Source: an uncultured Cohaesibacter sp. (lineage in GTDB: Bacteria > Pseudomonadota > Alphaproteobacteria > Rhizobiales > Cohaesibacteraceae). Taken from it: DNA of 64,000 nucleotides. Location: the NCBI RefSeq assembly GCF_963664735.1, contig NZ_OY761553.1:2867303-2931302 (forward strand). The letters run 5' to 3'. Below, in pieces: positions 33,683 through 42,468 of this stretch. Under the pieces are notes generated by a model. The model did no database searches and had not been told where the DNA came from. It saw nothing but the letters and a program-made list of their open reading frames with translations. Every line of letters begins with the position of its first letter. Position 1 is the first letter of the stretch. The translations under genes were made by a program, and so were the position numbers.

Positions 33683-36067
33683 ATGTATCAGCTGAAAAAA
33701 TGGACGCTCAAAAGCCAGACCTCAACGGGCATTCTGCTCGAAGTGGAAGGGCGGCACAGCCTGAAAATCGATATACTTGAAGAGCGCATGGCCCGCGTGC
33801 AGCTTCTCAAGGATGGCGCCTATCGTCTTGATCGCAGTTGGACGGTCGCTCCAAACGGGGACGATCCTCTTGAGGGCCGCAAACGCACCTCTCTTGACGG
33901 CTTTTCTTGCCCGCCCTTTTCTTGTGAATCCAACGATGACACAGTCACTCTCGCAACTGATTTTCTGAAAATCACTGTGCGGCAGCCACTGGGGCTTGTC
34001 TGGTTCGGACGCGACAGCGTTGCCGATGACTGGCAACAGATCGCTGAAGACCGTCCGACCGGCGCTTACATGCTGGGCCGCAAGGATCATGCTCACAGCC
34101 ATTTCCTGCGCCGCGCAAAAACTGATAAATTCTATGGTCTTGGCGAAAAGTCCGGTGAACTGGAACGCTCAGGTCGCCGTTTCGAGATGCGCAACCTTGA
34201 CGCCATGGGCTACAATGCCAGCTCGACCGATCCGCTTTACAAGCATGTTCCGTTTACCATTACGCGCCTTGAAAGCGGTCTTTCCTATTCGCTATTCTAC
34301 GACAACCTCGCCCCTTGCTGGTTTGATCTTGGCAATGAACTGGACAATTACCATCTGCCATTCCGGTCCTATCGCGCTGAAGATGGCGATCTTGACTATT
34401 ATTTCACGCTCAGCGGATCCATTCTGGAGCTCACCAAGACACAAACAAGATTGACGGGTGGCACAGCCTTCCTGCCACGCTGGTCTCTTGGTTATTCGGG
34501 CTCAACCATGTCCTATACGGATGCGCCGAACGCTCAGGAACAGCTGCACGGTTTTGTTCGACTGATCAAACAGCATGACATTCCATGCGACAGTTTCCAG
34601 CTTTCCTCCGGTTACACCTCCATTGGTCCGAAGCGTTATGTGTTCAACTGGAACACAAGCAAGGTGCCTGATGCCAAAGGTATGGCGAAAGTCTTTGCCG
34701 ATGCAGGCCTTGAGTTGATCGCCAACATCAAGCCATGTCTGTTGCAGGACCATCCTCGCTATGGCGAAGTGGATAATCTGGGCCTCTTTGTTAAAGACAG
34801 CGATACGGGCACGGCCGAGCGCTCTGTGTTCTGGGACGATGAAGGCAGTCATCTGGACTTTACCAATCCGGACACCCAGAAATGGTGGCGAGACAATGTC
34901 AGAACCGCTCTTCTTGAGTATGGCATCAACTCCACATGGAACGACAATAACGAATATGAGATCTGGGACCGTCAGGCCCAGTGCGCTGGCTTTGGCGATC
35001 CGATTGACATCAATCTGATCCGTCCGGTGCAACCGCTGCTGATGACCCGTGCTTCAAATGATGCGCAGATCGAATTTGCACCGAAAAAACGCGCCTATCT
35101 CATTTCCCGTTCGGGCTGCCCGGGCATTCAGCGCTATGCCCAGACCTGGTCTGGCGACAACCGCACCAACTGGAACAGCCTTAAATATAACATCCGCATG
35201 GGCCTGGGCATGAGCCTTTCGGGTCTTTACAATGTCGGCCATGACGTTGGCGGCTTCTCAGGGGACCGTCCGGAGCCGGAACTGTTCGTGCGCTGGGTTC
35301 AGAACGGTATCTTCCATCCACGCTTCACCATCCATAGCTGGAACGACGACCAGACCGTCAACGAGCCATGGATGTATCCTGAAGTAACAGCCCATATTCG
35401 TAACGCAATCAATCTGCGCTATACGCTGCTGCCTTATCTCTACACTCTGCTCTACAGCTCTGTGGTGGAGGATGAGCCGATGATCCGGCCAACCTTCCTT
35501 GATCATGAGCATGATGCCCGCTGCTATCTGCCAACAGATGACTTCTTCCTCGGGCGCGATCTTCTGGTCGCCAATGTGGTAGAAGAAGGCGCCAAGACAC
35601 GCACCATCTATCTGCCTGATAATGGCGTCGGCTATTATGACTTCTGGTCTGGCGAGTATTTCCACGGTGGTCAGGAACTGACTGTTCCGGTTGCTCTTGG
35701 CTCCGTGCCACTCTTCGTCAAGGCAGGAACCGTCCTGACCCTGTCACCGGGTGTCAAGCGTTCAGGCTCGGTCAAAGGCCAACTGCGTCAGATCGTTATC
35801 TATCCTCTACCAGGGGATGCAAGCTGCACCTTTGAAGGCCAGGTTTATGAAGATGACGTCGATAATGTGGATGCCCTTTCCGGCAATCATCGCCTGACAA
35901 CCCTCAAAGTTACCCAAACCGCAACAACACTTGATCTTGACTGGCACCATGACGGCCAGTTCGATCCGGCTCTTGAAGGCTGCAAGGTCAGCGTTGCGAC
36001 CCGCGATTCACGCCTGCTGTCCGTCTCAGGCGCACCTTATAAATCCGGCACTCTGTTGCCATTCTAA
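33683..36067 (+). CDS. glycoside hydrolase family 31 (alpha-glucosidase/alpha-xylosidase type)
   Basis: Predicted 794-residue GH31 enzyme with no signal peptide. An N-terminal galactose-mutarotase-like domain precedes the TIM barrel. The nucleophile is D421 in STWNDNNEYEIWD and the acid/base is D492 in TWSGDNRTNW; C-terminal beta domains follow. The sequence LSSGYTS at the start of the barrel replaces the common aromatic-rich LDIDY motif, so specificity is uncertain. GH31 covers alpha-glucosidases, alpha-xylosidases and sulfoquinovosidases; the location between uronate uptake and uxuB suggests it trims alpha-linked residues from imported uronate-containing oligosaccharides. ATG 33683 follows GGAG, better than ATG 33665. 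Confidence 0.85.
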   Translation: MYQLKKWTLKSQTSTGILLEVEGRHSLKIDILEERMARVQLLKDGAYRLDRSWTVAPNGDDPLEGRKRTSLDGFSCPPFSCESNDDTVTLATDFLKITVRQPLGLVWFGRDSVADDWQQIAEDRPTGAYMLGRKDHAHSHFLRRAKTDKFYGLGEKSGELERSGRRFEMRNLDAMGYNASSTDPLYKHVPFTITRLESGLSYSLFYDNLAPCWFDLGNELDNYHLPFRSYRAEDGDLDYYFTLSGSILELTKTQTRLTGGTAFLPRWSLGYSGSTMSYTDAPNAQEQLHGFVRLIKQHDIPCDSFQLSSGYTSIGPKRYVFNWNTSKVPDAKGMAKVFADAGLELIANIKPCLLQDHPRYGEVDNLGLFVKDSDTGTAERSVFWDDEGSHLDFTNPDTQKWWRDNVRTALLEYGINSTWNDNNEYEIWDRQAQCAGFGDPIDINLIRPVQPLLMTRASNDAQIEFAPKKRAYLISRSGCPGIQRYAQTWSGDNRTNWNSLKYNIRMGLGMSLSGLYNVGHDVGGFSGDRPEPELFVRWVQNGIFHPRFTIHSWNDDQTVNEPWMYPEVTAHIRNAINLRYTLLPYLYTLLYSSVVEDEPMIRPTFLDHEHDARCYLPTDDFFLGRDLLVANVVEEGAKTRTIYLPDNGVGYYDFWSGEYFHGGQELTVPVALGSVPLFVKAGTVLTLSPGVKRSGSVKGQLRQIVIYPLPGDASCTFEGQVYEDDVDNVDALSGNHRLTTLKVTQTATTLDLDWHHDGQFDPALEGCKVSVATRDSRLLSVSGAPYKSGTLLPF

Positions 36068-36081
36068 TCTGGAGATAATTA

Positions 36082-37551
36082 ATGACCATTTCCGATTTGC
36101 TCAACGCGCCGGGCAACCCGCAATTGCCCGACTATGACCGCAAGGGTCTGCGCCCTCGCCTCATTCATCTTGGCTTTGGTGCCTTCGCGCGTGCGCATTG
36201 GATGAGCTATCATCAGGATTACCTGCTGAAGCACCCTGCCAGCGATTGGGGTGTCGTTGTCAGCGATATCCTGTTTGGCGCTGACCGCTTCGGCCAGTTG
36301 GAAGAGAACGATCATCTTTATAGCGTTCTGGAGCATGGCGATGCTGGCTCCAACCTGCGCATCATTGGCTCTATTGTAAAGACCGCCCATCCGGAACGCG
36401 GCGGCATGGATGCTTTTTTTGCGCCATTCCTTGAACCGGATATCGCCATCGTGTCCATGACCGTAACCGAAAAAGGCTATTGCCTTGCCGGTGGCAAACT
36501 TGATGAGAGCAACCCAAACATCAAGCATGACCTTGAGCACCCGCATGCGCCGAAATCGGCTATCGGTGCGCTGGTGGAAGCGCTGCGTCGCCGTCGTGAT
36601 GCCGGACTTGATGGCTTTACCATCCTCAGCCTCGACAATCTGCCTTCCAACGGCAAGCTCTGCCAGTTGGCCGTTACAAGCTTCGTTGAAAAACTGGATG
36701 CAGAATTGGCCAAATGGATCAAGGCAAATGTAACTTTCCCTTGCTCCATGGTTGACCGTATCGTTCCTGCCCTCACCGACGAGAGCCGTGCGCTCATCAA
36801 GGAAACTCTGGGCGGCATGGAAGATCCGAATGGCATCGTTTGCGAGCCGTTCCGTCAGTGGGTGATCGAAGACAACTTCATCAAGGGCCGTCCGGCTTGG
36901 GAAGAAGTCGGCGCACAGTTCGTGCCTGACGTGGAGCCTTTCGAGGAAATGAAACTGCGCACCCTTAACGGTGCTCATTCCTTCCTTGCCTATCTTGGCT
37001 ACCTTGGCGGCTATGAAACCATCGACGCCTGCATGGGTGACGAGAATTACAAGAAAGCCGCTCACACCCTGATGGTCAAAGAACAGCAGCCGACCCTGCA
37101 TGTCCCCGGAGATGTGGATCTGAACGCCTATGCTGATGCTCTGATTGCCCGTTTCTCCAACAGCCAATTGAAGCACAAGACTGCTCAGATCGCCTCTGAC
37201 GGTAGCCAGAAACTGCCGCAGCGTATGCTTGCTTCCATCTCCTGGCACATTGACCACGGTTCTGACTGGTCATTCCTTGCCCTTGGTGTTGCCGGCTGGC
37301 TTCGCTTCATGACCGGGACCGACGAGAACGGCAACCCAACACCAATCAGCGACCCGCTCGCCGAACAGATTGCCCAGAAGGCGCTGCAATTACCAAACTG
37401 GGAAGCCTATATCAACGGTGTGCTTGAAATGGATTCCATTTTCCCTGCGAAACTTTCCCAGAACGCGGATTTCGTGACACGGGTCAAGGCAACCTATACC
37501 AATCTGGTCCAGATGGGTGCCAAAGCAACAGTGGCTGCTGCGCTGTCTTAA
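36082..37551 (+). CDS. uxuB: D-fructuronate reductase (mannitol dehydrogenase family)
   Basis: NAD-dependent long-chain polyol dehydrogenase of 489 residues that reduces D-fructuronate to D-mannonate. The family signature is visible: IHLGFGAFARAHW near the N-terminus for cofactor binding, FTILSLDNLPSNG, and the C-terminal KLRTLNGAHSFLAYLGYL segment with the catalytic lysine and asparagine. Family members include mannitol dehydrogenase and tagaturonate reductase; the neighbours uxaC and uxuA favour UxuB. It starts 14 bases after the GH31 stop with a GGAGAT ribosome site and ends before a terminator-like hairpin. Confidence 0.9.
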   Translation: MTISDLLNAPGNPQLPDYDRKGLRPRLIHLGFGAFARAHWMSYHQDYLLKHPASDWGVVVSDILFGADRFGQLEENDHLYSVLEHGDAGSNLRIIGSIVKTAHPERGGMDAFFAPFLEPDIAIVSMTVTEKGYCLAGGKLDESNPNIKHDLEHPHAPKSAIGALVEALRRRRDAGLDGFTILSLDNLPSNGKLCQLAVTSFVEKLDAELAKWIKANVTFPCSMVDRIVPALTDESRALIKETLGGMEDPNGIVCEPFRQWVIEDNFIKGRPAWEEVGAQFVPDVEPFEEMKLRTLNGAHSFLAYLGYLGGYETIDACMGDENYKKAAHTLMVKEQQPTLHVPGDVDLNAYADALIARFSNSQLKHKTAQIASDGSQKLPQRMLASISWHIDHGSDWSFLALGVAGWLRFMTGTDENGNPTPISDPLAEQIAQKALQLPNWEAYINGVLEMDSIFPAKLSQNADFVTRVKATYTNLVQMGAKATVAAALS

Positions 37552-37578
37552 GACCGGCACCTCGTTTCTATCATTTAG

Positions 37579-37613
37579 AGCCTTCAGGTCCAGGATCTGG
37601 AGGCTTGTTTTTC
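37579..37613 (+). terminator. terminator/attenuator between uxuB and uxaC
   Basis: AGCCTTCAG (37579-37587) pairs with CTGGAGGCT (37597-37605) with one G-T pair, followed by TTGTTTTT. Confidence 0.7.
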
Positions 37614-37646
37614 ATGTAGCCCCCGCTCATGACAGGAGAAAACATC

Positions 37647-39059
37647 ATGACAACATTTCTCGGCCCGGATTTTCTGCTGGATACTCCGGCAGCACGCCAC
37701 TTATACCATGACGTAGCTGTTGGCCTGCCGATTGTTGACTACCATAACCATCTCATTCCAGAGCAGATCGCCAGTGACAAGAAATGGGACACGATCGGCG
37801 AAGTCTGGCTTGCAGGCGACCATTACAAATGGCGCGCCATGCGCTGGGCTGGCATTGAGGAAGAAAAAGTCTCCGGCTCTGCTTCCTATCGCGAAAAATT
37901 TGATGCCTTCGCTGCCGTAATGCCCCAATGCTTTGGCAACCCGCTCTATCACTGGACCCATCTGGAACTGCAGCGTTACTTCGGCATCGAAGAACTGCTA
38001 TCGCCCTCAACCGCGGACATGATCTGGGAGAAGACCAATGGCATGCTGGCTGAAGACAGCCACTCCGCACGCGGCCTCTTGCGTCAGTTCCGGGTTGAAT
38101 TTGTCGGCACCACCGATGCTCCTTGCGATGATCTGGCCTTTCACAAGCAGATGGCTGAAGACGCAAGCCTTAACGACATGGTTGTTGCCCCGAGCTTCCG
38201 CCCTGACGTCGCCTACAAAATCGATCTGCCGGGCTTTGATGGATTCATTGCCGATCTTGCCAAACTGGTTGGCTATTCCGTTGACAGCTACGCACCCCTG
38301 ATGAAAGCACTCATCGAGCGTCTTGATCACTTTGTCGCTCACGGCTGCAAGGCCACCGACCATGGTATCGATGTTTTGCGATATGCGGCACCGGTTGATG
38401 AAGCCAGCCTTGATGCCATTATTGCCAAACGCCTCTCCGGCGAAGCATTGAGCGAACTGGAAATCGCCCAGTTCCAGACCAACATGTTCGTGGATCTGTC
38501 AAAGGCCTATTACGAACGCGATCTGGTCATGCAGTTGCATATCGGTGCAGTTCGCAACAGCAACCATCGCCTTTTCAAAACCCTCGGCCGGGACGTTGGC
38601 GGCGACTCCATCAATGATCGCCCGATTGCTGTTGAGCTGAACGGCTTGCTGGGTGAAATGGATCGTGATGGCCATTTGCCCAAAACCATCCTCTATCACC
38701 TCAACCCATCCTTCAACGAAGTGATCGTCTCGACGGCTGGCAACTTCCAGGATGGCGAGATCGCTGGCAAGGTGCAAGCTGGCTCTGGCTGGTGGTTCAA
38801 TGACCAGCTTGATGGCATGGAACGTCAGATGACCCAGCTATCACAGATGGGGCTGTTCTCCCACTTTATCGGCATGTTGACCGACAGCCGCTCGTTCCTT
38901 TCTTTCCCACGCCACGAATATTTCCGTCGTCTGGTCTGCCAGATGATTGGTCGCTGGGTTGAAACCGGCTATGTGCCAAATGATACCGAGCTGTTGGACA
39001 AACTTGTGCGAGACGTTTGCTACCAGAATGCAGCAAACTGGTTTCTGCCCAAGAAATAA
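37647..39059 (+). CDS. uxaC: glucuronate isomerase
   Basis: Cytoplasmic enzyme of 470 residues converting D-glucuronate to D-fructuronate (or galacturonate to tagaturonate). The amidohydrolase-like metal site HNHLIP follows IVDYHNH near residue 33-40; later blocks such as VEFVGTTDAPCDDL, FRPDVAYKID, MQLHIGAVRNSN and LTDSRSFLSFPRHEYFRR match UxaC in order. ATG 37647 follows AGGAGAAAAC. It is the first enzyme acting on free glucuronate released by UidA. A hairpin terminator follows, and eda has its own upstream region. Confidence 0.95.
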   Translation: MTTFLGPDFLLDTPAARHLYHDVAVGLPIVDYHNHLIPEQIASDKKWDTIGEVWLAGDHYKWRAMRWAGIEEEKVSGSASYREKFDAFAAVMPQCFGNPLYHWTHLELQRYFGIEELLSPSTADMIWEKTNGMLAEDSHSARGLLRQFRVEFVGTTDAPCDDLAFHKQMAEDASLNDMVVAPSFRPDVAYKIDLPGFDGFIADLAKLVGYSVDSYAPLMKALIERLDHFVAHGCKATDHGIDVLRYAAPVDEASLDAIIAKRLSGEALSELEIAQFQTNMFVDLSKAYYERDLVMQLHIGAVRNSNHRLFKTLGRDVGGDSINDRPIAVELNGLLGEMDRDGHLPKTILYHLNPSFNEVIVSTAGNFQDGEIAGKVQAGSGWWFNDQLDGMERQMTQLSQMGLFSHFIGMLTDSRSFLSFPRHEYFRRLVCQMIGRWVETGYVPNDTELLDKLVRDVCYQNAANWFLPKK

Positions 39060-39377
39060 CCCTAATCAGAAACACTACTTATTATAACGAGACAAGAATA
39101 GTCCGACGGAATATCCTCCGCCGGACTATTGTTCATAGACAATTAGTAAATTTAGAAAAATCATTAACGAAACTTGCAACAATTCAAACGGTTTTTTTTC
39201 ATTTGTGATATAAATCCACTCCAAGGCAAAATACGTACCAAGCAACAATGCAAGTCAAAAAAGCCAAATAGAAAAAACCCGCAATTCCGCTTCGGCAGAA
39301 TTAACGCAAAAATCAAGTTCATCTGTCATGATGCTTTGATAGTAGATCCTACCAATTAAAACCATAAGGGATATACC
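39060..39377 (+). other. uxaC-eda intergenic region
   Basis: 318 bases, AT-rich, without a gene. It holds the uxaC terminator (39098-39131) and must contain any separate eda promoter; CTACCAATTAAAACC just before eda carries a half-copy of the ACCAA motif. Confidence 0.55.
39098..39131 (+). terminator. symmetrical hairpin after uxaC
   Basis: AATAGTCCG (39098-39106) pairs with CGGACTATT (39123-39131), extended inside by CGGA/TCCG with one mismatch. It is symmetrical and has only a short T-run. Confidence 0.6.
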
Positions 39378-40025
39378 ATGCATCCAAGAGTAACCCCGCA
39401 GCTTTCGGGAACCAAGGTTATTCCGGTTCTTGTGATTGAGAATGCCGACTTTGCCCAGCCGTTGGCTCAGTGCCTTCTGGACAACGGACTTCCTGTTGTC
39501 GAGATTTCTTTGAGAAGTGATGAATCCTACCGGGCCATCGAAGAAATCGCCTCGAAGGTGAATGGCGCAGTTATCGGCGTTGGTTCCATTCTCAATGAAA
39601 TGCAACTCAACTCAGCCCAGTCAGCCGGTGGATGGTTTGGCGGATCCCCCGGCGTATCCGAAAGGCTGTTGCGTGCTCTGGAACTCAATGACTGGCCTTT
39701 CCTGCCCGGCGCGACCACCTTGTCTGAAATCATGAGTCTCAGGGAAGTCGGCTTCATGGAGCAGAAACTGTTTCCAGCCAACATTGCAGGAGGCGTTCCA
39801 ATGCTCAAGGCTATCACCGGACCGGTTAGTGACGTTTCTTTCTGCACGACAGGAGGCATTCGACAAGACAATGCTGACAGCTATCTGGCTCAAGATAATG
39901 TCTTCGCCGTTGGTGGAACCTGGGTTGCCCCTGTTGAACTGATCCGGGCAAGAGACTTGAATGAAATCGGGCGTCGCGCACGAGAGGCTGCCAATCTGGG
40001 CATGCAATGGCGCACCGCCGTCTAG
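39378..40025 (+). CDS. eda: 2-keto-3-deoxy-6-phosphogluconate (KDPG/KHG) aldolase
   Basis: Class I aldolase of 215 residues that splits KDPG to pyruvate and glyceraldehyde-3-phosphate, the end of the hexuronate pathway. The Schiff-base lysine is K130 in EQKLFPAN; E42 in VVEISLRS is the general base and R46 binds substrate. The phosphate loop is CTTGGI. It is separated from uxaC by about 320 bases, so it may have its own promoter, and it ends at a good terminator. The KDG kinase that would make its substrate is not in this window. Confidence 0.93.
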   Translation: MHPRVTPQLSGTKVIPVLVIENADFAQPLAQCLLDNGLPVVEISLRSDESYRAIEEIASKVNGAVIGVGSILNEMQLNSAQSAGGWFGGSPGVSERLLRALELNDWPFLPGATTLSEIMSLREVGFMEQKLFPANIAGGVPMLKAITGPVSDVSFCTTGGIRQDNADSYLAQDNVFAVGGTWVAPVELIRARDLNEIGRRAREAANLGMQWRTAV

Positions 40026-40034
40026 AAAAGTCTC

Positions 40035-40064
40035 AAGGCCGGACTAACTCTCCGGCCTTTTTGT
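40035..40064 (+). terminator. intrinsic terminator of eda
   Basis: AAGGCCGGA (40035-40043) pairs with TCCGGCCTT (40051-40059), followed by TTTG. Confidence 0.88.
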
Positions 40065-40181
40065 TTCTGTTGCCATGATTTCCCTTGTGCAACGCTGATT
40101 TCACAATTATGCGCTAGACCCGTTTGCCAATATCACCTAGCATCGCCCATATTTCTTTGCTTGATATTGCCGGAGAGCGCT

Positions 40182-41276
40182 ATGCCTAAGAGACGCCCCG
40201 TTTTCTTTTTCCAATCCTTCTTTGCTGATGTTCAAAAGCTGCTCGTTTGCCTTTGTCTGGCTGGCTTGATGACCGCTCATGCAATCCCGGTGAAAGCCGC
40301 AGATGAAGACACATCAATTGACCTCAGGCTCTTTGGACAGAATGTTATCGAAGGGTACAATGGCTGTCATCTCGCTTTCTGGCAGGCTAACAAAAATCCG
40401 GATACGGAAAAGTATGCCTATGTTTTCTACGCTCCATTCAATGACGGGCAAGAGCTACCCGCCTGGATGAAGATCGGCAAAACGGTTTTCGAGTTTCAAA
40501 GACAGGATAAAGTGACCAGTGATGGTCAGGCCTTGGAGCCGCTCAGACTCTACCGCACGTCCAAAGGCACTTACACCGCGCTTCTTGAAGTGATCGCCCA
40601 GCATTCTTCAGGCGGCAGCATCGTGGTAGACAAAGCCAAGCTCACGATCATTCAGGCCAAACATTTTCCTTTTGTCATTTCTGTGAAGGGCGGCATCTAT
40701 TGCCCTGAACAGCCGCAGGAAAAGCAGAGCGGAAACAGCGAAACAATTCAGGTGGACCCGCCCTTTGGAGATCCTGTGCCATTGGGCAAGCCGGTCGAGT
40801 TTGACAGCCTTGATACTGTGCCGCGTGGCGTCATCAATGCCATCAAAAGAGATGCCCCTGAATGCAACATGGAGCAAACCACAGGCGTTGGCTCCCGTTA
40901 CGCAATTAGCGACACCGTGACTCTGTGGGAAGTGCCCTGCAACCTATATCCACGTACCGGCAGCGCAACCTATGTTGTCAGCATGAATGGAAACTCGGAA
41001 TATTCAACTGTTTTGCCTTTCCCCTCTTTGCCCGGCATTGATGCCAGAGAATCCAACCACGAGATTCGCAATCCGCAGATGGATACGGTAAACGGTATCG
41101 TCTCATCAGAATATTATGATGGCGATGGCAGCTGCGGCAGTTATGAATCCTATCAGCTCCGATCCGTGGAGGGGGAGGCGCTGGAATTTTTCCTGATGGA
41201 ATATCGGGAAAAGCCGAACTGCGATGGCGCCCAGACCAGTGCCCGCCAGTTTCCCTTGGTCTATACCGCCCGATAG
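40182..41276 (+). CDS. secreted DUF1176-like protein
   Basis: Predicted 364-residue exported protein. The signal peptide is about 38 residues, ending at PVKAA. The body is beta-rich with two cysteine-containing segments; the C-terminal part (RNPQMDTVNGIVSSEYYDGDGSCGSYESYQLR) resembles the end of DUF1176 proteins, which have no established function. ATG 40182 follows GGAGAG; the frame is open from 40161. It stands between eda and a convergent acyltransferase and has no operon partner. Confidence 0.65.
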   Translation: MPKRRPVFFFQSFFADVQKLLVCLCLAGLMTAHAIPVKAADEDTSIDLRLFGQNVIEGYNGCHLAFWQANKNPDTEKYAYVFYAPFNDGQELPAWMKIGKTVFEFQRQDKVTSDGQALEPLRLYRTSKGTYTALLEVIAQHSSGGSIVVDKAKLTIIQAKHFPFVISVKGGIYCPEQPQEKQSGNSETIQVDPPFGDPVPLGKPVEFDSLDTVPRGVINAIKRDAPECNMEQTTGVGSRYAISDTVTLWEVPCNLYPRTGSATYVVSMNGNSEYSTVLPFPSLPGIDARESNHEIRNPQMDTVNGIVSSEYYDGDGSCGSYESYQLRSVEGEALEFFLMEYREKPNCDGAQTSARQFPLVYTAR

Positions 41277-41358
41277 TCAATTCGGGCTTTGCTAATCCGG
41301 TCTCCAAACGCCATAAGGCAGGAGGCCGGAAGCAACCCAGCGGAACCAACTTTGGCTT

Positions 41359-42243
41359 TCAGGCGCGAAGCTTGTATTTCTCTTCAAATTCAAACCCAAG
41401 CTCGCTGGCCTCCAACGGCTTTGGAGAAAGGGAATAGGTCGCCTGCCGCAAATAGCTCATGAGCGCCTTGCTGTCCTTTGCCAGAGGATCAAGAATATCG
41501 CGCTGAAGCGGCTCTCCGATAACCACCTTGACCGGCGTGTCGACCCGCTTTCTGAATTCCTTGATCAATAGCCCCATACGCAAGGTATAGTGCATGTGGC
41601 TGGCGATTTGGAACAAACGCGAGGTATGGCCATCAAAGAAAATCGGCACCACTGTCGCCTCTGACTTGCCGATCATGCGCGCGGTGAAACCGCGCCAATT
41701 GGGGTCCATCGGACGGGAAAACGGCTTGGCCGCTGTGCTCACTGTGCCGCCTGGAAAAATGCCGATTGCACCGCCCTGCCCCAGATATTGCAGTGCTGTT
41801 TTGCGCGTCTCGACATTCTGAAGCATTGCTTCTCTGGTTTCATCAAAGGAAATTGGCAGGATAATGCGATTGATATCCTCTGCCTTACGGAAAACCTTGT
41901 GTGCCAGAATGCGGAAATCCCCGCGCAATTCGGACAAGATATAGCCCATCATCAGGCCATCGAGAATGCCGTAGGGATGGTTGGCAATCAGAATGAGTGG
42001 CCCGGTCTTGGGGATGTTACCCAGATGTCCGCCAATGACATCGAGCGACAGCCCATAGCGCTCCACCATCACGGACCAGAAATCACGACCGGCGGCAACT
42101 TCACGCTCATAGCCATCGGCACGCTTGATCAGCTGCAAGCGGCCCGTTGTATTTTCCAACAGCTTGATGATGGCGCGGCCCCGTCTCGTTTCCGCGGAAT
42201 AGGCATAGGTTATGTCACGCGCGACATGTCTACGAGAGGACAT
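41359..42243 (-). CDS. lysophospholipid acyltransferase family protein (PlsC-like)
   Basis: Predicted 294-residue acyltransferase of the PlsC/LPLAT superfamily. The catalytic block is LIANHPYGILDGLMMGYIL (about 95-113), the second block GIFPGGTVSTA with the phosphate-binding glycines is near 170. Such enzymes add an acyl chain to a lysophospholipid or ornithine lipid at the inner membrane. ATG 42243 has GGAG eight bases upstream; a GTG further up lacks spacing. It is alone on its strand. Whether it makes phosphatidic acid or another lipid cannot be told. Confidence 0.83.
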   Translation of the reverse strand: MSSRRHVARDITYAYSAETRRGRAIIKLLENTTGRLQLIKRADGYEREVAAGRDFWSVMVERYGLSLDVIGGHLGNIPKTGPLILIANHPYGILDGLMMGYILSELRGDFRILAHKVFRKAEDINRIILPISFDETREAMLQNVETRKTALQYLGQGGAIGIFPGGTVSTAAKPFSRPMDPNWRGFTARMIGKSEATVVPIFFDGHTSRLFQIASHMHYTLRMGLLIKEFRKRVDTPVKVVIGEPLQRDILDPLAKDSKALMSYLRQATYSLSPKPLEASELGFEFEEKYKLRA

Positions 42244-42413
42244 GCATGAAACTCCAGTCCAGACCACCTCCCTTTCGAGGTGCGCTCAAACTCATATAGC
42301 GAACATATGACAATTATACGAAGACTTTTTGTCGGTTTGCCTCATGATCGCGGCTATTCAAGAATTGTTTCATTCTGAAAAGCAAATTTTTGGTGACAGG
42401 GGCCAATATCAAA

Positions 42414-42437
42414 AAGGCGGGCTCGTTAGCCCGCCTT
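42414..42437 (-). terminator. intrinsic terminator of the NSS transporter gene
   Basis: AAGGCGGGCT pairs with AGCCCGCCTT (42414-42437); on the minus strand it is followed by TTTTG. Confidence 0.8.
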
Positions 42438-42468
42438 CATATACTCATGACCGAACCATTGGCTGCAT

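Noticed and set aside
36082-37551. Mannitol dehydrogenase
   Set aside because: The family allows it, but the uxuA, uxaC and uidA neighbours fit fructuronate reductase much better.
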